A DNA stretch of 64,000 bases from Cololabis saira (Eukaryota > Chordata > Actinopteri > Beloniformes > Belonidae): contig NC_084587.1 of NCBI RefSeq assembly GCF_033807715.1, forward strand, positions 17,032,017-17,096,016, in the 5' to 3' direction. Position 1 is the first letter of the stretch, and each line of letters starts with the position of its first letter. This document shows positions 25,080 to 36,243 of this stretch, piece after piece. A model generated the notes under the pieces. The model was not told where the DNA came from, did not search any database, and was given only the letters and a program-made list of their open reading frames with translations. The translations under genes and the position numbers were made by a program.

Positions 25080-25490
25080 TTTTAAAGGTCAAACTGAACC
25101 TAAACCACTGACTTCCTGACTTTTATAAAAGGTTTCTTAAACATACAAATGAGGTCACTTCTTCTATATGCAGATGATACTATTGGTGGAAAACCACAAA
25201 GCAAAAGCAAACGAGTTTCAGCGTACCACCAACGGGGCACAGGCAATGAACCATGATTTGAAATTGTGTCAAGACCATAGAGGGGGAATGGATACATCTC
25301 TGAGCTGATCTGGTGATATACCAACCATGCATGCTCATGCATCCTCTGCCAGATCATCATGTGGAAGTTTCTGCTCTGTGCCTCCTGGCACACCACTCCC
25401 AGGCCCCGAGGGGCAGCGAATGGGGGCATTGTTGCATCACTTGCAGTGATGCAACAATGCAAACACCCAGGCCAACATGCTGCCCCTGTT
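25080..25490. other. No gene recognised
   Basis: A 120-codon minus-strand frame (25100-25462) exists but shows no known domain, no splice context and no signal peptide. I do not call it a gene. Confidence 0.3.
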
Positions 25491-25536
25491 AAAAAAAAAG
25501 AAAGAGAAAAAGCTCAGAGGATGAATATTTTGTCTG

Positions 25537-25592
25537 ATGAGCCAATCACCTGTTATATGACTTTTTATGGAAATGACTGCCCATCTTATAAA
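25537..25592 (+). promoter_or_regulatory. Promoter block of gene C
   Basis: GAGCCAATCACCTGTTATATGAC with a TATGGAAATG element and a TATA-like CTTATAAATG at 25583-25592, about 60-70 bp before the start codon. The block is shared with relic B. Confidence 0.55.
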
Positions 25593-25651
25593 TGACATGC
25601 AGGTTGAAGCCCATTTTCTTGCTTTTACGTTATAGGTTAACATCACAGAAG

Positions 25652-27976
25652 ATGGAGATGAAAATTTTACTCATTCACCATGGAACCTTTTTTGGTACAA
25701 ATTCTGAATTAATTCTTCCATTTAGATTACACTTTAAACATAATCATCTGTATTTGCAGCAACCCTTTGAAAACATTCTTAATTTTTTTTGTATATGTGT
25801 TTGTTATGTCAATCTGATTTTTTGTTCCAGGACTAGTTTTCTGCAGTCATTATATGATTTCTGGATCAGTCTTGAAGATGACAGTCCAACCTGGAGACAA
25901 CATTACTCTCTACTGTGACTGCAAACTGTCAACTGGAATATCCATAGTCTGGTTCAGGAATTGCTCCCATGAGAACCAGCCTCCTCTTGTTATTACTTTT
26001 TTGAGTTTTTACCCTTCATATGCCTTAGGAAACCCACTAAAACTTCCTCGTTTTGATTTTGTGAAGAACTCGTCCTCTGATTCTTATGACCTGTTGATCA
26101 TGAACGCCTCTGCTTCTGATGAGGGGTCCTACTACTGTGGAACCAGGGGGATAAAATTGGTTGGTGAAAAACAACTTACTAAAAAGGATATTTATGTATA
26201 CAGCAATGTCACAACTAAAATCACAGTTGGTAAGTATCTACAATTTACCGAAATGCTGTCATTGTGTTGACAGCAAATGTATTTGCTGAACTGAATGATC
26301 ATCTCAGTGTTGAAATATGTTTTTACATGCAACTGTATTACAATTTAAGTATATGAAACGTGTCATCAAGTACTTGCAAATGCCGGAACAAAGAAAATGT
26401 ATGTAGTTTTATGCTAGAGTATAGTGTGACAACAATCCTCTACTATGCACCCGACATCCATACATGACTTTGTTTTGGGATGTTTGATGTCTCAGTCTTC
26501 TTCACGGTTGTATGGACATGCGGATTCAAGATCAACTGCAGTAACTGGACATACATAGAATACAGTACAGCGTACCTAGTCTGGTTGTTTCGTCACAGTT
26601 GTGACATGAATCCGTTATTATTGGTTTTGAAGAAAGGCAGCATTTGGCTTAGTGGTCAGCACTGTTGCCTCCCAGTAAGAAGGTTCATGGTTGAACTCCT
26701 GGCAGGAGTTTTCATTTTCTCCACGTGTTTGCGTGGGTTTTCTCCGGGTTCTCCAGCTTCCTCCCACAAACATGAATGTAGGTTAACTGGTGAGTCTAAA
26801 TTGTCCATAGGTATGAATGGGTATGTGTCTGCGTGTGTGTCTTCCCGGGGTTGTATCAGGAAGGGCATCTGGCGTAAAACGTGTGCCAAATCCTTTTGGA
26901 GGGAATAAGATGAAATGGTATAGTTAGTGCGTTTTGAAGATACAGACAGAAAATATCTTTTAAAGGTAGACCAATTAGAGGGAACTGGTTATTGGCCATT
27001 TTTAAATAGTAATCAGCATCAGTACTGTCCATGGAAAAAGATTTTAATCTTTAAAAAAAAACTCTCCCATATGGATATTTGCAATGAAATTAACCATCTA
27101 GCTACTTTTTTTTTTTTTTACAGTAAAATGTGCACTTTTTCAATTATATTCAACCTTGTGGTTATTATGAGTCCTTTACTGCAGTGTATTATCAGTTGAT
27201 TTTTAAAAATGTTTTTTAAAGTGACCTTTATTCTGAAAGTGGCTAGACAGGAAACGCGTAAAAACTCCCTCTCTAGGAGGAATACATGCAACAAAGAGCG
27301 ATTGGCCAGGATTATAAACCTGTCCTGTCTGCATGTGGTGTGCCCGCTCAACCAATTGAGCTATCCGTGGCACCATATTGATTTTTCTTTTAAATAGTAT
27401 TATAAATGTTTGGATTTGAGTAGATGTAACATGTAAAAGATTTCACATCCTGCTGAGGAGATTTGTCAACACTACACTTCATTTTACAAGTCAAATGAAG
27501 TCTTGAACTTATAGGAATACTAATATAACTATCTTTAATATTTCAGTGACTAAAGAAAGGGAAATGTTATCAGAGCAAGACGGCATCCGACTAGTCCTTT
27601 TTGTGTCCTCGATGTTGGGCTTGATTGTCTTCTTGCTTCTTTACATCGCCTTAATTCACTTCTGCAACAAAACAGGTATCGATTTGTATAATATTTATCT
27701 TGGTTATTCATTTTTGAATAAATTAACATGTGGGTGCCCCTCTGAGATGATGCTGTATTAACAATTTCAGATCAAGAACATCACCTGGACAGACTTACAA
27801 CCAGAGGACAAACTAAATCCAACCTGGTAAGTAAGAATTATTTTAATCTTTGTGTGACTGTTAAAAAATCTTTCATTTTTTAATCAGTGATGAATTTTAA
27901 AACTTGATGCTGTTAAATTCTCTCACAGGATGAAGATGTGTTTACAAGAGTTGTGTTTAGATCCCAGAAAAGATGA
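25652..27976 (+). CDS. Gene C: V-set receptor without ITIM
   Basis: The five exons are 25652-25694, 25831-26229, 27547-27675, 27771-27826 and 27929-27976; the joined frame is 224 codons plus TGA. The V domain (cysteines 43, 45, 59 and 117; LYCDCK, VWFRNC, SDEGSYYCGT) differs from that of gene D at about six of 133 positions. The rest does not: the membrane exon is unrelated to those of A, D and E (DGIRLVLFVSSMLGLIVFLL), the linker is DQEHHLDRLTTRGQTKSNL, and the last exon encodes only DEDVFTRVVFRSQKR. The ITIM position (VCYAAL in D) has become VFTRVV with no tyrosine. No charged residue lies inside the membrane helix, so pairing with an ITAM adaptor is not supported; a decoy or ligand-sharing role is possible. 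The leader (MEMKILLIHH) is unlike the others and only weakly hydrophobic, and its donor GTACAA is weak. Exon 1 is the least certain part. Confidence 0.78.
26630..26905 (+). repeat. Dispersed tRNA-like repeat in gene C intron 2
   Basis: The sequence runs 'ggcttagtggtcagcactgttgcctccc...aggttcatggttgaactcc', then 'cacgtgtttgcgtgggttttctccgggt...cttcctcccaca'. This is the common fish repeat with tRNA-like A- and B-box sequences. It is degenerate. Confidence 0.65.
27195..27375 (-). repeat. tRNA-derived SINE head
   Basis: On the minus strand: GGTGCCACGGATAGCTCAATTGG, then GGTTTATAATCCTGGCC. These are recognisable A-box and B-box promoter motifs of a tRNA-derived SINE. It lies in gene C intron 2. 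Confidence 0.65.
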
Positions 27977-27984
27977 ACACATCA

Positions 27985-28430
27985 GCAGGCATAGTGCCAG
28001 GACCTAACCTTTCTGTCGGGGTTTGGATTTAAGAACTCCTTGTTTGTGTGTTTTTTATTATGACGATCTGTTTAATTGTATGTTTCATCTCATTTCACTT
28101 TATCTGGCTCCAGTTTTCTTGTTTGCACCTGTCTTCCATATATCTTCTTATCGTCTTATCTTTCCCTTCGTCCCTGCTGGTTCTTCTCTGCAGTTCCTCT
28201 GAGTCTGCTTTATTCCTAGCCCTGCATCAATTCCCAGTTTATTTTCTAGTAGTGACAGTTTTGTTGTTATTGAATTCCTACAAAGGGCTTTTTCTCAATA
28301 ATAAACACATTGTTTGTTTGCAACTCTTACTGCCTGGACATCTCCTGCATTTGGATTTTCACCTCACAATTCTCACCATGGAGGATGACAGCTTCATAAA
28401 AAAAAATAAACAAAATGCTATGTGCTAACA
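27985..28430. repeat. Probable dispersed repeat downstream of gene C
   Basis: A T- and C-rich stretch with an AATAAA at about 28298-28305 lies directly after the gene C stop codon. Its end ('ctgcatttggattttcacctcacaattctcacc') resembles the borders of fish retroelement sequence. It could act as the 3' untranslated region of gene C. Class uncertain. Confidence 0.35.
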
Positions 28431-29810
28431 AATTATACTTTTGTTTATCTCATAATGCTGTCAGTTATTTCTAATAGCATAATGGTCTCTTTCAGTGCCT
28501 ATATTATTTTTGGGTTATGCATTACAATTTTCAAGGTTGTTACATCCTCCACAAGAACAGATACGTTTTTGTTCTTTTTCTCGAGGTTGCAAGAGCAAAA
28601 ACAAAGTTCCTTTTGGACAGGACCTTTCATAATTGATGAGAAACTCAAGTCCAGAACTCCTGGAAGTCCTCACAGGCCCCTCCCACTGCAGCACCTATGT
28701 GCAGCCACATACAAGGTTGCCAGATCAAGTGTGAAAAATAGGCGATATATCATGAAGACTATGGATCAGTATGATCCAAATGTTTTGAAATACTGCAAGA
28801 GTCAAGATGCATCAGCGCAGGGATCAGGGAGGGGCTGGCAGGAGAGACCGACAGTAATTTTTCACCCACTTTGATATCATGACACATATCAGTAACTCAG
28901 AAACAAACACTATTTTATGTCACTTTATATTTTAAAGTAACGATGTGTGTGGTGTGTGTGTGTGTGTGTGTGTACAGTAGATACGGTGTAGTGTGAGATT
29001 GAAATGCCTCCACATACTGAGCCACCAGCCACTGCACTGATTTGTGTCTCTTCAAGTTTCCTAAACTTTGGTTATATTACATGTCAGGTTGATGCAGCAC
29101 ATAGATTCTACAGACCAAAAATAAGAGGTAGCATATATCTTCATTCACCTTGTAAAACAAGCCACGGTTCTGAAAAGCGAGCCTGAAAAAACCCAGCAAC
29201 ATGCTACACTTCATATTTTAAAATAGCTTTACATAAAAAGAGCTCAAAGTTGGTCATAATAAGCAGAATAGGCAACTCTGCACACATCTACCGTGACGGA
29301 TACAACAAAACACAGACAGCACGGTGACAATGACGGAGATTAGAGATTTTGAGTTCATTAGGGCGGACGAGGAGAATAACAAGATTAAAGTTCATAGCCT
29401 ACTATTCATAGCTGCAGACGAGATGGAAAAAAAGAGTTGGGGCACAAATGGGCGCGAAAAAGGGGGGATGACGCTAAAGCTTTTCCACATTATTCATGCC
29501 CACTTTACATTTCTGATCACACAACAGTTCTTAGACACCACGCAAGATAAACAGTCCTACCCAGATGATCTTCTGAATCGCAGTCATTATTCCGGTCTAA
29601 ATGCTCAAAAATGGCCTGCAATGTATAATTTCATAAAAAATGTCAGCAACTAGTCATGAACCATAAGCTTTTATTCGTCCATAAAGCCGGACAATTGGTT
29701 CCACACCAAAACAGGCAGCAGATGTTTGCCGTCTTATAACACAAAGCTAGTTATGGCATCTTCACTGATTTTTGTGTCCAGGTTGAAAATATCTAGAAGT
29801 ATTACTCTAA
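28430..29810. other. No gene recognised
   Basis: Frames of 109-150 codons at 28422-28874 and 29324-29653 have no recognisable domain or splice context. A (GT)n tract lies at 28944-28973. Confidence 0.35.
28944..28973. repeat. (GT)n microsatellite
   Basis: Interrupted GT run of about 15 units. Confidence 0.9.
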
Positions 29811-29812
29811 AT

Positions 29813-30039
29813 CAGGGGTGGGGAACCTTGGTCCTCCACGGACACTGTCCGGCATATTCTGGATGTCTCCTCTTGCATAAACATACTTGTACCTCATTAA
29901 AATGAATAGTCATCATCAGCATGTTGTCAAGGTCTACACAAGTCTGATGACACAGTCATTCTTATCAGGGTGTGTTGAAGCAGGGAAACTAACACGTGCA
30001 GGACAGCAGCCCCTGAGGACCAGGGTTCCCTACCTCTGC
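29813..30039. mobile_element. hAT-like MITE with palindromic ends
   Basis: Left end CAGGGGTGGGGAACCTTGG, right end, reverse-complemented, CAGAGGTAGGGAACCCTGG. The flanking 8-mers CTCTAAAT and CTTTACAT agree at six of eight positions, which suits an old hAT target duplication. Non-coding. Confidence 0.7.
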
Positions 30040-30656
30040 TTTACATCGCTTTCCCACAATGTGTGTTGCATTGTGTTGTTTAAAATTTCACAACAGATTG
30101 TTATCTTAAATCATTTGTTTTAGTTTCATTGTGCTGCTCTATGACCTGTTGTTAAAAAGGTCAGTGTTGTTGTTGTTGTTGTGGGAAAACCTATTAAATG
30201 TTCTTTAATATGTTTTTTCCACTAGGCGAATATCTGGACTGAAACTGTGTGTCTAAATGACCAAGAATAAGACTTGAGAAATGAGCCAGATTTCAGTAGA
30301 TTAAATTAAGCTATTGCATGCAATAGGGACATGAAACAAAGGAAGTGTAATCATTTTAAGGCATAAAGGATGAATCATTCTCACGATTTGAGTAGAGAAA
30401 ATCATTGTTAAGGTCAATGTTAATCTTTTTGGGGCAGAGTACCAGTCTGTACACAAAGTCAGGGCTAGACTATATTTTGTTACCCTCAGCAGTTTTGGTT
30501 TAATCAAGTGGTCGAGGCTAAATTTTCCATCACAGTTGTCATTGTTAATACTATTATTATAACCAATATGGTTTACTAATTGTCTTCTTATCAACAACTT
30601 CAGAGACACCATGTATGAAAGCAAAATAAAAAGAAAGACAGACACTGCAAGCACAC

Positions 30657-31118
30657 CTATCTACTCATTTTTTTCTCATCAACAACTTCACAGAGTAGGG
30701 TTTGCATGCTGTAAGCATCCATTTCCTGCAAGTGCTCCTCCCGCATGCGAAAGAAATGCATGTTAATGGAAAATATGCATGATTGTCTTTCTTCCTGTGA
30801 TGAGCCGCTGATCTGCCAAGAATGTGATACGTCACCCTGTCCTTGCTTGTATGGACTCCCTCGCCCCCCTAACTTACTGTAAAAAAAATGTAAAATGAAG
30901 CACACTGTTAGCAGTATGGTTGTTAGGGTAATCTTTTTCATTATTTGGTTGTTTTCTAATCTTAACTCTATACGTTTTTCATATTTTTGAGAGTAGCAAC
31001 AAAGACAACAAAGAATGTGCATCTAAGTTTGCTACCACATCCTGCTGTCCGTGCATTCAGTGAAGAGGTACAGGAAACCCGCAGCTACCAAAAGCCCCTG
31101 AAACACTGCAAAGGTCAT
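30657..31118 (-). CDS. Candidate two-exon gene for a small secreted protein
   Basis: Exon 1 is 31118 down to 31036 and exon 2 is 30876 down to 30657. The 159-bp intron runs from GTAGCA to a strong polypyrimidine acceptor TTTTTTTTACAG. The split codon joins as TG|T (Cys), giving 100 residues and a TAG stop. Residues 1-22 look like a signal peptide (MTFAVFQGLLVAAGFLYLF), followed by a short polar protein with cysteines at about 22, 28, 71 and 90. Distinct stretches are DVSHSWQISG, CIFSINMHFF and EEHLQEMDAY. I do not recognise the family and assign no function; a secreted peptide or cytokine-like factor is one possibility. ATTAAA on the minus strand at 30505-30500 could be the poly(A) signal. 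The upstream DNA (about 31130-31260) has an AACAGGAAATAC ETS-like block shared with the decayed copies at 53.7 and 56.2 kb. A hAT element at 31379-32451 splits the conserved upstream region. The frame could still be chance; exon 1 homology in other copies argues against that. Confidence 0.45.
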
Positions 31119-31378
31119 CTTACAAACAAATTCAAACTCGCTTAAGGTGTTGCATGTGACTGCAAACTGTTTACTGTGGTTTACATCACCACCTCTACAC
31201 AGAAGCTTTGAAGTCTCTACAGCTCGAGATGTAGGTATTTCCTGTTACAAACTTTAATTTGTTAAAACCATTTAAAACACTTTGTACAAATGTGCATCAC
31301 CGGCTAAAAAGAAAAGGTTTCAATCAACAAATTTGCTATATAAATGTCGGTAAAGACATAATTTGTCATTCTTTGGAA

Positions 31379-32451
31379 TAGGGCTGGGCGATATGGCCTT
31401 TTATTAATATCTCAATATTTTTAGGCCATGTCATGATACACAATATATATCTCGATATTTTGCCTTAACCTGGAATTAACACTTTGATGCATACAATCAC
31501 ACCAGTATGATGATTCTATATGTCTACATTAAAACATTCTTGTTCATACTGCATTAATATATGCTCATTTTAAACTTTCATGCAAAAAGGGGGAATAAGT
31601 CAAATTTACCAAAACTGTATTTATTAAACGGTTACTAAGCAGTGAGTGGCACAAACATAAAAAGTGTAATTTAAAAACAGGAAGTGCACGTTGCATCTCT
31701 CTGACTCCCCGTCTGAAGAACATCTGCTAAGAACATCTTCTGGTCCCGGTTTTACCTGGATGAGCTGCTCTGAGCAGGAGGGGCCCTTTAGAGCACCTTT
31801 ATAATAAGACTCATTGTAGGTGTAGGGACTGCAATGTTTCATCCTCTCCTCCTTTACTTTGCATCACTTTCACTTACTTTTAGAAATATGACGTCATATA
31901 GTCTTGTTTGACTTTGTTTCGATGATAGTGAATTATTTCATGTGGCCACATTTAAGCAACACTAGGTGACGTTTCTCAGCTCTGGAAGAGAAAGGCTCGG
32001 CGGTGCGCTGCGCGCGGACGCATGTGCACACTGAGCGGCATAGTTGGAGCTGCATCAGCGCGGCGTGCGAGGAGAAAACATCCCCTCCCGTCTTTACTAA
32101 ACCGTCCCAGTTTGGTTTGAAAAGAATCCGTCGTGCGTAGCAACCGCGCGGATGAGCTCACGGCGCAAACAGGCCGAGTTTGGGAAAGTTAAGTGGAACT
32201 CACCGGCGGTCCCGGACAGCAGCGCCGACACCAGCTGCCACTACCTTTCTGCTGGGCGTATGATGATGCACGTGACTGACATATGTAACTAGGTGCGCTT
32301 GTTTTATCTCTCTGAGAAGGAGAGACGAGACGAGAGAGTGAGAAAAGCTTGTAATTTATATACTCGAATATTCACAATATAGTCATTTTGTACATCGCAC
32401 AGAGTAGAAGCTGAGATACATCGAGTATACTCGATATATCGCCCAGCCCTA
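31379..32451. mobile_element. Non-autonomous hAT element with perfect 8-bp target duplication
   Basis: Termini TAGGGCTGGGCGATAT and ATATCGCCCAGCCCTA are flanked by CTTTGGAA at 31371-31378 and 32452-32459. It is 1073 bp with no transposase frame. A 5'-truncated copy lies at 43868-44846. It sits about 260 bp upstream of the minus-strand candidate gene. Confidence 0.92.
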
Positions 32452-32639
32452 CTTTGGAACACTTTTGATAACTTGTGAAGTTGACAGGAAATAAAACAAC
32501 AATGCCACCAGAAGAAAACTGAGTCAAAGCTGCCTCCTAACATCAATCAAACATAACATTAGGACCCATTTAATATTCATTATCATTATTCATGATTTTT
32601 TTCCCCTTTTTTTTTTAAATCACCCAGTGCTCCTACCTA

Positions 32640-33075
32640 AGTCAGTCCTGGGCATTGCTCTCCCTATACCAACCCTGGGAGGGCCCACACTGAGCTCAAG
32701 TCTCCTTCTTAACCTGAGGAGTGAGCAGGCCGCTTCCTTTCACCAGACAGGATGGGGCTTCTCTGGCCAGACGTAGCGCGTGGAAGGATCACGTTATTCC
32801 GGCCAGATCCTCCCCACCCCATCTGGCGCCCCGGTTGGCCAGAGGGGGCATGTGTAGCCCAGGACTGCTGCATGTTTTTGTGAGGGTAGTTCACATTAGA
32901 TACCCAAGGAAACACGGGGAGAACATGCAAACTCCACACAGAAAGGCCCTTTCGCCAACCCCACCCGGGTGTGGGCACTGAAGTCATGGGGGAACTAACA
33001 CGCACTCAGCGCCCACAGCGTCCCCGGAGAGAATTGAACCCAGGACCTTCTAGCTGTGAGATGGCTGCCCCGGAC
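32640..33075 (-). repeat. Dispersed tRNA-like repeat, minus strand
   Basis: Contains 'acacggggagaacatgcaaactccacacagaaaggcc' and 'gaattgaacccaggaccttctagctgtgag', the reverse complement of the common fish repeat with a B-box-like GGTTCAATTC. Same broad class as 26630-26905. Confidence 0.65.
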
Positions 33076-33810
33076 ATCTAGTGCTTGGGCTTGCTTCTCA
33101 CACAAGTCATCATATCGTCTGATTAGATCAGACGGAGTATTGTCTGCATCTACTGTATATATTTTGCCCATTTTAATGTTGGATTTTTACCCAGGAGCAC
33201 CTTGCTTTCTGGCTCAAGTCTCTTTTCACCTGCTCTATTCTACCCTCACCAATGACCTAGCACCTGAGATATTTGAACTCCTCCACTTGAGCCAGGTGAG
33301 GATATTCTACCCTTGTCTGACTGAGAACCATGGCCTTAAATTTGGAGATGCTGATAGTTATTCCCAAGGGATTACACTTGGCTGTAAACAACTCTGGTGA
33401 TAACAGGAGATTATGGTTTAATGAAGCCAAAAATACCGTATCGTGAGCAAATAGCAGAAATGGAACATGGAAGCCACCAAGATGGACCCCTGTCATCCAT
33501 TTGCCATAGCGAAAATATTCTGTCTATAAATGTTTGGACCAGAATCAATGACACCAACCCCTTGTGCGGGTATAGAGCTGGTCCATCGTCTCACAGTCAA
33601 GATGCTGGTGTAAACTCTCGGTCAGCCAGGGCATGGTAAATCTCAAACGCTTGAAACAGGTCAACTGAACAGATATTCAAGGTCGAATGTGAAATGTCTT
33701 CAAACACAAAAGAAAAGAGCTCGAGTTACCTTGTAGCAGTATGTCTACTTACTTCTGTTTTGTCAGCCTCAGTAATGGGTGAGTCTAATGGGTTTGAGGC
33801 GGTCGGTGAG

Positions 33811-33851
33811 ATGGTAGAGACTTGAAGTGGTGAACTACAAGTCTCTACCAT
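33811..33851. other. Perfect 14-bp inverted repeat (hairpin)
   Basis: ATGGTAGAGACTTG and CAAGTCTCTACCAT are separated by 13 bases. The stem extends further with one mismatch (GAGATGG opposite CCATTTC). No neighbouring gene explains it. At about 47 bases in total it is short for a typical pre-microRNA. Confidence 0.6.
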
Positions 33852-33859
33852 TTCAGAAA

Positions 33860-36110
33860 CATGATGCCTAAATACTATATCACTCTAAAGATTAAAAGGA
33901 TTATTTTCAATATGTTTTCATGTTTTCTGCTATGAACATATCCTTCTTTTCTATCAAACATAAATCCCAAGTTGTAATGAAATTAACAAACCATAACAAT
34001 AAGCAACTGTAAACCTGAAAAAGTTGCTGAAATGTCTATCACCCTGTTTTGATCATTTAATGAAAATTCTCAAATACCAGTCTGATAGTAAATCCTCAGT
34101 ACCACATCAAAATATGTAACATCCCAGTTTCCATCTGCACATTACCTTTATTAAACATACTCTGAAGGACAGATCAAGAAATCCCTGAAGTGAAATGTTC
34201 AAAGTTTGACGTTTTGTTTAACTCCAAGCAAGTTTTCAGGAGAATATCAACCTGACCTGATTTGGACTTAGAGTTCACCTTGAATCTCTTTGGAAGTTGT
34301 TCTAGGCTCTTTGGTAACCATCGCATTATCAGTCCCTTCAGTTTATCAGTTATTCAAGTTGGCTACAGTCCTGTTGACCTTGAACTTCTGAATAAAATGT
34401 ACAACTCTAGTCACAGGAACATCATGGTGCTTGTAGATGGTCTTTACGTTTAACATGTTTGTCTCAAATTTTCTTTCTAAACTGCTCAAACAGTTCTCCT
34501 TTGTTTTCTAGGATCCATGTCCAATGTCTGACATGTGCACATCATTCATGATATTGCCTACTTTTATATTTATTTCATTCTTGTTTTGGGTTTTAAGAAT
34601 TTGTGTAGCCACAACATTTTAAGTGTTGTGGTTAATTTTTTTTAAATGTACCCTTCCATTTGTTGACACAAAGAAGGTTGTCATTTCCTTGTGTTATCAT
34701 TCTTGATAACGCATCATGACAAGGAAAAACCATACAGTATACTGTAATTACAATGGTCAAATGATCAGCCATATGACTCACAGGTTCTGAAGAGCCATTT
34801 TGAAACCTGATGAGGAAGGCCTGATGAAGAGGTGATAATGGCTAGTCACTGTCTGAGCCAACTGTCAACCAGTCATATTAGAAGTAACTTTAACTGATGG
34901 GCTGGAAAGCAAAGCCAGTGGACTGGGGGAGGTCTACTCCATGGCATCACCACTACACCCAACACACCAGTACCCAATACACCAGTACCAACTGTGATTC
35001 ATCCCTAAGTTTCCCTAAGTTTTAGTTGCGATCAAAACTTCGAGATCCCTCATGCTTGAGGTCAACATCACAACTTAATGCGTCTCTTCAACCCTGTGTT
35101 TTGTGGTTATGTTGGATTTAACCTCCCGATTTTTGCAAGAACTGAAAGTCACTAATTTATACATATCACACCACACTACACAAACACCAATGTATTATCA
35201 GTGACACACAAAATCCACCACAATCTTCTGTCTTTGTCTGCACTTCACTCTCTGTGGTTTTAGTCCTCTGACAGAATCTGTCTCAGATCCTATAACGTTT
35301 GTTAGATTAAACTGTCAAGAGGGCTGGTATAGAGCATGTTCACCTTCACTATATGCACAAGAAATCGTACATCCACTGCTAAATCAAATTGTATATATAT
35401 AATATGTAAATGTATACAACATACATTTTTTTCAACATAATAGTCGTAGAAGATACTTGGTCCAAAATCCTGTTGGACTGAAGTCAAAAATTGGTAAACA
35501 GTTGTTGCTTTGATGGCAAGTTAAAGCTTGATTATTGATTTAGTGACTATGTTTATGGAAAAAGACATATCAAATTCTAATAAATATCTGTCTTTACATA
35601 TTTAGCATTTTATTTATGTCATGTCAAATCAAAATAAATCTATTTTTATCAAGAAAATCTGGTATGAATGTAATGCTCTATGACAGCATCACATGACCGG
35701 TCTTTGCTGATGTTTAAAGAAACAGATATAAACTTTTATCACAGCAACCATATTTCTACAACTTCTTCACTAAAAACATTTCCTTAAACACTATTTTAGT
35801 CTGTCTAACTTAAACATACATGTGACAAATCTCATGCTTGACATTTGAAGAACAGTTCTGATCCCCCTTCAAATGGATACACTGATTTAAAGCTGCAGTC
35901 CATTCTACAAATGAGAAAAATACCACTTTTTGTTTTGTCATGCACTACATTTTTGGAAACATGAGGAGAAAATCATTGCAGGAGCCTTTCAAACATCTGT
36001 ACAGTATTCATGCCTGGAAGGAGAAACAGCAAACAGACTTGGTTCAGATTTTCCTATGTTGCATAAACTCAAAAGCCATCATGCTACACTTTGCATATTA
36101 CACCTTAAAT
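33860..36110. other. No gene recognised
   Basis: AT-rich spacer upstream of gene D. Nothing coding is supportable. Confidence 0.4.
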
Positions 36111-36128
36111 AACAGCCACATGAGTAAA

Positions 36129-36180
36129 ATGTTCCATTCATCCAGCCAATCAACAGTTACATCTCCTTCAAAGGAAAACT
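36129..36180 (+). promoter_or_regulatory. Conserved CCAAT promoter block of gene D
   Basis: GTTCCATTCATCCAGCCAATCAACAG followed by AAAGGAAAACTC, about 65-115 bp before the start codon, matching genes A and E. Confidence 0.6.
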
Positions 36181-36243
36181 CTTTCTAGGTTAAGACATCC
36201 GCTTAAAAACCAGTGAAACTGCCTTCAGATTCACATCATCATC

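Noticed and set aside
28422..28874. 150-codon plus-strand open frame
   Set aside because: No known domain, no start context and low-complexity hydrophobic beginning; probably chance in repeat-like DNA.
30301..30654. 117-codon minus-strand frame right after the candidate gene, starting with a hydrophobic stretch
   Set aside because: It could be a membrane exon, but no acceptor of the right phase is clear and the upstream exon has its own in-frame TAG.
31976..32161. Similar minus-strand frames at 31976-32161 and 44347-44532
   Set aside because: They lie inside two copies of the same hAT element; conservation reflects shared descent of the element, and the frame is short with no domain.
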